Below are positions 3,926 to 7,175 of a DNA stretch of 7,175 bases, piece after piece. The notes beneath the pieces were generated by a model. The model ran no database searches, had not been told where the DNA came from, and worked only from the letters and a program-made list of their open reading frames with translations. The DNA comes from an uncultured Desulfobacterales bacterium. GTDB lineage: Bacteria > Desulfobacterota > Desulfobacteria > Desulfobacterales > JAFDCJ01. Within the stretch, counting starts at the first letter, position 1. Every line of letters starts with the position of its first letter. A program made the translations under genes and the position numbers. The DNA is taken from positions 1 to 7,175 of the forward strand of contig CALZJV010000528.1 of the NCBI GenBank assembly GCA_945787595.1, given 5' to 3'.

Positions 3926-6481
3926 ATGGATATGGATCGTTCGACCTTGTCATTAGACCCTGAGGCTTTCGAAGGGATGCTCTCGACAGGTTATTCGGTT
4001 GAAGTTTACCGAGAACTGGAGAAAGAATTCCAAAACACGGCTTTGCATCGCCCGATGGTTTTTGAGCGTTATGAAGTCGGTACTGTGCTAACCTATGATA
4101 TCAAGGGGGTAACGCAAGCAAACAAAGCAAGAGTGAGCCTGGTAGTGGATAAATTTGTCGGCGGGGGCTTTGCCGGACAAGTGTATCGGGTCAAAATATT
4201 GGAAATTGAATCCGAGGATGACGCCATCGAAGGGCTCAAGGTCGGAGGAATATATGCCATAAAGATTTTAATTCCGCCGAGCAATTTCTCCCGCCTGTTT
4301 CGCAATGTTCTGTATTGGATCGGTTTTCAAGGGCCGTTTCAACTTCAAGTCAATCCTTTCGCTGCCAGGGCCGGTGCGCTGTGGCAAAAATTCATCCGAC
4401 GGGGTGCAAAAATCAGGTTCGGCCAAGAATTATCCGTGGTGGATATTTATGCGACCTTTGTGGACGAAAAACTGGGCAGTTGCGGTGAGTTGAGTGAATG
4501 GGTGGAAGGTCGCACCTGGCGTCTGGAGGTGGATGACCAGCTGGATTCATTGAAGCGCTGGATCAAAGGCAGGAAAGTTGATCCTCAAAAGCTGGGGTCT
4601 CCGGAATACCGCGCCAAATACGAATTCATGCACCAATTCGTGGAACACCTGCATCAAATGGGGGCTCATGAATTTGCCAGGCAATACGAATGGTCGACCT
4701 GGAAAAGTCAGCCCAATTGTCTAAAACGGGACAGTGCCGAGGATTCTACCTCCGAAGGGTTGACGGCCGTCGATTTCCGGGCAGGACTGGCACTTTTACC
4801 TTTTCTGCCCATGAGTCCGGGGGATTTCAAGTTGATCGTCACCGGGCTTTCTCGCGGCAGCCTGGTACAGTTTGACCGGGGCGATATCACCAAACTGAAG
4901 GAATTTATCAGGGCGCATAAAGACGAATTTGCCGGCACGGACGACATGCTGGCAGAGTTGGAAACCTCGGAGGGAGTATACCGCAACTCCATTCCGGATA
5001 TCACTCACAATCATATCCGCCTGCTTTACAGCCCAAAATTGTGGTCGACCATCCTAAAAAGTGCAATCACCGGCTGGAGTATTCGAAATCTTATCGACAG
5101 CCGGAGTCGGCAAAAGCTGCAAAACAATCCGGTGGCGGTGTTGCTGTTTGCCATGCTCGGGTTGATACCGTTTATTGGACGATTCTTCAGACGGATTTGG
5201 GGGCAGTCTTTCTGGCGAACCCATTACCGCAAAATGCTGACCAGCCGTGACTACTTTTGGCGAGCGGTGCGTGCAAAATTCATCGAAAAAATTATTAGCT
5301 GGCACCGAGCCGGCCGGGTGGACGATCAAAAGTCCATGGCTTTAATCAACCAATTGTGGCGCTGTTCATATCATTGGCCGGCTTCATGGCTGCCGGCGGG
5401 TCTTCACCACTTCATGACGGACTGGCAGTATGCCAAAGAGCGGCTGGACTATATATTGCTTCGACCGCTGAGGCTTTATTTCAACAGCGAACTGCGCGAA
5501 CAGTGGCTGCGGGATATGATTACGGAAGGAAAAGACAAACACCTGCTTAACGATGAAGATGCCGCCGTAATCCTGTCCCAAATCAAGGAGCCCTATATCC
5601 AGAAGTATTTAAAAAGCCTGGCCGTGCATGTGTGCACGCTGCCGGTTACACAATTGGTTTCCGTGGTGGTCGCGATTATTTATATCATCATGCATCCCGA
5701 AATGCCGCGCACCCAGGCGTATGCCATCGGAATCGGGATCATTGCGCTCTTTCAGGTGGTCCCCATCTCCCCTGGATCGCTGGTTCGGGGTTTGTATGTG
5801 CTCTATCTGGTCATTCGGGAAAAAAATTTTAAAGATTACAACATCGCGGTCTTTCTGGGATTTTTTAAATACATCGGCTACCTGGCCTTCCCCATCCAGA
5901 TGACCTACCGATATCCGGCCCTGGCCCGGTTCATGGCCGGCCACTGGGCCACCGAAGCGGTGCATGTCGTACCGGTTTTCGGTGAAAGGGGTGCGCTGCT
6001 GGAGCACAAAATATTTAACTTGTTTTACAACTGGCCTTTGACCCTCCGAAATAGAATACAAAAGCGCTGGCAGTTAAGAACCACTGTGCCGCCTCGCTAC
6101 TGGCACATTGGATTGTGTATGGCTGCCGGGGTGGGAATCTTTGTCACTGCCGATCTGTATTACCTGAATAAGTTTGGTGAATTGCCGCATTTGAAAGAGG
6201 TCTGGTTTTTTTCATTGATCGTCCCGGTATTGTGCGGCGCGGCCGTCACACTGGGCGCTGGTGGCGCCGCGATATGGAACCGGGTGATTGGCGCCGTTAT
6301 GTGCGCAGCGGCTGTCGGCGTTTTCAGCACCCTTATATCCGCAACCCTCGGATCCGGTGACTCCACTGGGTTTTCTGAAATCGCAGTTGTCTGTCTGTGG
6401 CGGTTTTTTATTTTTACGATCCTTTCCGTCGTCGGTCTGCTAATTACGGAGATCGAGTTGCCGGAGCCGGAGACTAACTGA
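3926..6481 (+). CDS. Kinase-like domain fused to a polytopic membrane domain, family not recognised
   Basis: 851 residues from ATG 3926, chosen because AGGA (3915-3918) lies 7 nt upstream; TTG 3923 and ATG 3932 are alternatives. The N-terminal 300 residues resemble a protein-kinase fold: glycine loop VGGGFAGQVY (78-87, GxGxxGxV), YAIKIL with K113, hinge-like LSEWVEGRTW (189-198), helix and loop HLHQMGAHEFARQYEW...WKSQPN (241-264), and AVDFRAGLALL (281-291) in the DFG place. The HRD aspartate is not evident, while N264 and D283 could serve as metal ligands, so it may be a pseudokinase or an atypical kinase. A hydrophobic segment is at 403-421, then a charged helical region (425-565). About seven further membrane segments lie near 571-590, 597-618, 638-656, 724-742, 759-778, 784-806 and 817-840. 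VVPISPGSLVRG (611-622) faintly recalls the lysylphosphatidylglycerol-synthase TM family. No signal peptide. Role unknown; plausibly membrane signalling or lipid/envelope related, which is inference. Flanking non-coding DNA suggests it is transcribed alone. Confidence 0.85.
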   Translation: MDMDRSTLSLDPEAFEGMLSTGYSVEVYRELEKEFQNTALHRPMVFERYEVGTVLTYDIKGVTQANKARVSLVVDKFVGGGFAGQVYRVKILEIESEDDAIEGLKVGGIYAIKILIPPSNFSRLFRNVLYWIGFQGPFQLQVNPFAARAGALWQKFIRRGAKIRFGQELSVVDIYATFVDEKLGSCGELSEWVEGRTWRLEVDDQLDSLKRWIKGRKVDPQKLGSPEYRAKYEFMHQFVEHLHQMGAHEFARQYEWSTWKSQPNCLKRDSAEDSTSEGLTAVDFRAGLALLPFLPMSPGDFKLIVTGLSRGSLVQFDRGDITKLKEFIRAHKDEFAGTDDMLAELETSEGVYRNSIPDITHNHIRLLYSPKLWSTILKSAITGWSIRNLIDSRSRQKLQNNPVAVLLFAMLGLIPFIGRFFRRIWGQSFWRTHYRKMLTSRDYFWRAVRAKFIEKIISWHRAGRVDDQKSMALINQLWRCSYHWPASWLPAGLHHFMTDWQYAKERLDYILLRPLRLYFNSELREQWLRDMITEGKDKHLLNDEDAAVILSQIKEPYIQKYLKSLAVHVCTLPVTQLVSVVVAIIYIIMHPEMPRTQAYAIGIGIIALFQVVPISPGSLVRGLYVLYLVIREKNFKDYNIAVFLGFFKYIGYLAFPIQMTYRYPALARFMAGHWATEAVHVVPVFGERGALLEHKIFNLFYNWPLTLRNRIQKRWQLRTTVPPRYWHIGLCMAAGVGIFVTADLYYLNKFGELPHLKEVWFFSLIVPVLCGAAVTLGAGGAAIWNRVIGAVMCAAAVGVFSTLISATLGSGDSTGFSEIAVVCLWRFFIFTILSVVGLLITEIELPEPETN

Positions 6482-6508
6482 CACAGCTGCGACCTATCAT
6501 GAACCCCA

Positions 6509-6531
6509 GCGGAAGATTTACAATCCTCCGC
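6509..6531 (+). terminator. Hairpin downstream of the kinase-like gene, possible terminator
   Basis: GCGGA/TCCGC and GATT/AATC form a stem with one mismatch (6509-6518 with 6522-6531) and a 3-nt loop, 27 nt after the stop codon. Only a weak pyrimidine stretch follows, so a rho-independent function is doubtful; it may instead protect the mRNA 3' end. Confidence 0.3.
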
Positions 6532-6613
6532 ACCTTTCATCCGTGCGAATTCGATTCATACCTTCGGAACCCGGCGAATCAAGGGTTTACGCAAATTTTC
6601 GTTTTCTTTTTAT

Positions 6614-6641
6614 TTGACATTTAAATCTCAGATCTGATACT
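6614..6641 (+). promoter_or_regulatory. Sigma70-type promoter of a candidate small RNA
   Basis: Perfect TTGACA (6614-6619), a 16-bp spacer and GATACT (6636-6641, 4/6 to the -10 consensus), preceded by the A/T-rich tract TTTTCGTTTTCTTTTTAT. Transcription would begin near 6648. No protein gene follows, and a good terminator lies about 60 nt later. Confidence 0.5.
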
Positions 6642-6643
6642 GG

Positions 6644-6656
6644 AACAATAATTGTT
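6644..6656. promoter_or_regulatory. Operator-like dyad at the predicted start site
   Basis: AACAAT-A-ATTGTT is a perfect 6+6 inverted repeat around a single base and overlaps the predicted +1 of the promoter at 6614-6641. That position suits a repressor site; the binding protein is unknown. Confidence 0.4.
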
Positions 6657-6738
6657 AACATCCAAACCAACGGTAAACCCTGTGGAGATTGCCATGGTTA
6701 AATTATAGAACCCCATTTCTCAATGAGAGTGGGGTTTT
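6648..6738 (+). ncRNA. Candidate small RNA of about 90 nt
   Basis: Defined only by its borders: a sigma70-like promoter with perfect -35 immediately upstream and an intrinsic terminator at the 3' end. It contains a 4-codon frame, ATG 6694 to TAG 6708 (MVKL), behind GGAG (6684-6687), which could be a chance match or a minimal leader peptide. It is not recognised as a known RNA family. An attenuated leader for a gene beyond the window is the main alternative, but no ORF with a good start follows in the next 430 nt. Confidence 0.4.
6709..6738 (+). terminator. Rho-independent terminator
   Basis: AACCCCA (6709-6715) pairs with TGGGGTT (6730-6736), and TCTC/GAGA pairs inside around a 3-nt loop. 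The T-run TTTT (6735-6738) overlaps the stem end. It stands more than 220 nt after the kinase-like gene, with another hairpin in between, so it more likely ends a separate short transcript. Confidence 0.65.
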
Positions 6739-6792
6739 GTATTTGAGATATTCCGATGAACTGAACCGCTTCGCGGAAATTAAAATTGCGAC

Positions 6793-6974
6793 TTGACTTC
6801 ATGTATTCTTGAATGGTATTGGATATCTACTGCCCTGAGATATCGTGAGCCCGGGGAAGTTCGCCAGCCATGCTCCCAATGTTGGCTGGAAGGAAGAGGG
6901 CAGTTGAAACTTCACGACCACTGAGATGGTCGCGTACGTCGGGTGTGTCTATTATAAGGAGCATATAATACCCG
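6793..6974 (+). other. Hairpin-rich segment, possible structured RNA, with a weak promoter
   Basis: Several stems occur in a row: ACTGCCCT/AGGGCAGT (6829-6836 with 6897-6904, 8 bp) enclosing CCAGCCA/TGGCTGG (6864-6870 with 6883-6889); GACCA/TGGTC (6916-6920 with 6927-6931); and TATTATA/TATAATA (6950-6956 with 6964-6970) extended by CGGG/CCCG. A weak promoter TTGACT (6793-6798), 18 bp, TATTGG (6817-6822) would start transcription at the base of the first stem. I cannot assign a known RNA family. The minus strand carries an open frame from GTG 7030 to 6827 (67 codons) with no ribosome binding site; a decayed coding remnant is the alternative explanation. Confidence 0.3.
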
Positions 6975-7175
6975 CATTTAGAAGAGTTGCGCCTTTTCCC
7001 CGAGATTTCCCATTTCCTATCCATTCTCACTTGCCGATTAAAGCGGTACAGTTCACCATTTTATCAATAATTGCTCTGGGTTATAAACCTGCTGCCGCTC
7101 CTTATTGATCTGAGGTGTCATCGATCTTTTTTGCCAGTTTCGAAAACCGCAACAATTGATAAAACGCTATTCTAT
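6975..7175. other. Right-edge sequence without recognised features
   Basis: No gene is supported. A 60-codon plus-strand frame (6926-7108) lacks a ribosome binding site and recognisable motifs. A weak stem ATTGAT/ATCGAT (7104-7109 with 7120-7125, one G-U pair) followed by six T (7127-7132) could be a terminator, but the stem is too poor to call. Confidence 0.3.

Noticed and set aside
5609..6061. Minus-strand frame of 150 codons inside the kinase-like gene
   Set aside because: Opposite to clear membrane-segment coding; composition is that of an antisense shadow.
6884..6903. GGAAGGAAG-like string resembling the SRP RNA signature
   Set aside because: The closing base pairs and symmetric loop of SRP domain IV are absent; similarity is limited to the purine string.
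1..7175. CRISPR array, tRNA, rRNA, transposase or toxin-antitoxin pair
   Set aside because: No regularly spaced direct repeats, no cloverleaf or rRNA sequence recognised, no transposase motifs and no small overlapping gene pair.

Overview
The window looks like an ordinary chromosomal stretch from an anaerobic deltaproteobacterium of the sulfate-reducer type (Desulfobacterales-like). The reasons are an exported CbiK-type cobaltochelatase under a cobalamin riboswitch, an acyl-CoA dehydrogenase with a rubrerythrin-type rubredoxin tail, and long imperfect palindromes between genes. This placement is inference from gene content, not a database match.

Layout, all genes on the + strand. (1) 1-249: the 3' part of an HU-family DNA-binding protein gene whose first codons lie outside the window. 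(2) 281-1751: a cobalamin-response unit made of an A/T-rich promoter, a class-I-like cobalamin aptamer, an intrinsic terminator, a ~164-bp imperfect palindrome between terminator and gene, and cbiK with a signal peptide. (3) 1752-2228: gene-poor DNA with a plausible sigma70 promoter and some hairpins. (4) 2316-3521, with homology beginning about 30 codons further upstream: acyl-CoA dehydrogenase fused to a C-terminal four-cysteine rubredoxin-like domain. No normal start codon is found where family length would put it. (5) 3522-3925: A/T-rich intergenic DNA with a second long imperfect inverted repeat and a perfect 14-bp palindrome. (6) 3926-6481: an 851-residue protein I do not recognise by name, with an N-terminal kinase-like domain (glycine loop, AIK lysine, hinge-like and DF-like motifs, no obvious catalytic Asp) joined to a polytopic membrane C-terminus. 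(7) 6482-7175: no convincing protein gene, but a promoter-dyad-terminator arrangement that fits a ~90-nt small RNA, followed by a hairpin-rich segment of about 150 nt.

The genes do not form one operon: each has long flanking non-coding DNA, and the riboswitch unit is self-contained. The clearest functional logic is B12 repression of cobalt insertion into sirohydrochlorin. The most unusual proteins are the dehydrogenase-rubredoxin fusion and the kinase-like membrane protein. The most testable unannotated items are the sRNA candidate at 6648-6738 and the palindrome at 635-798.
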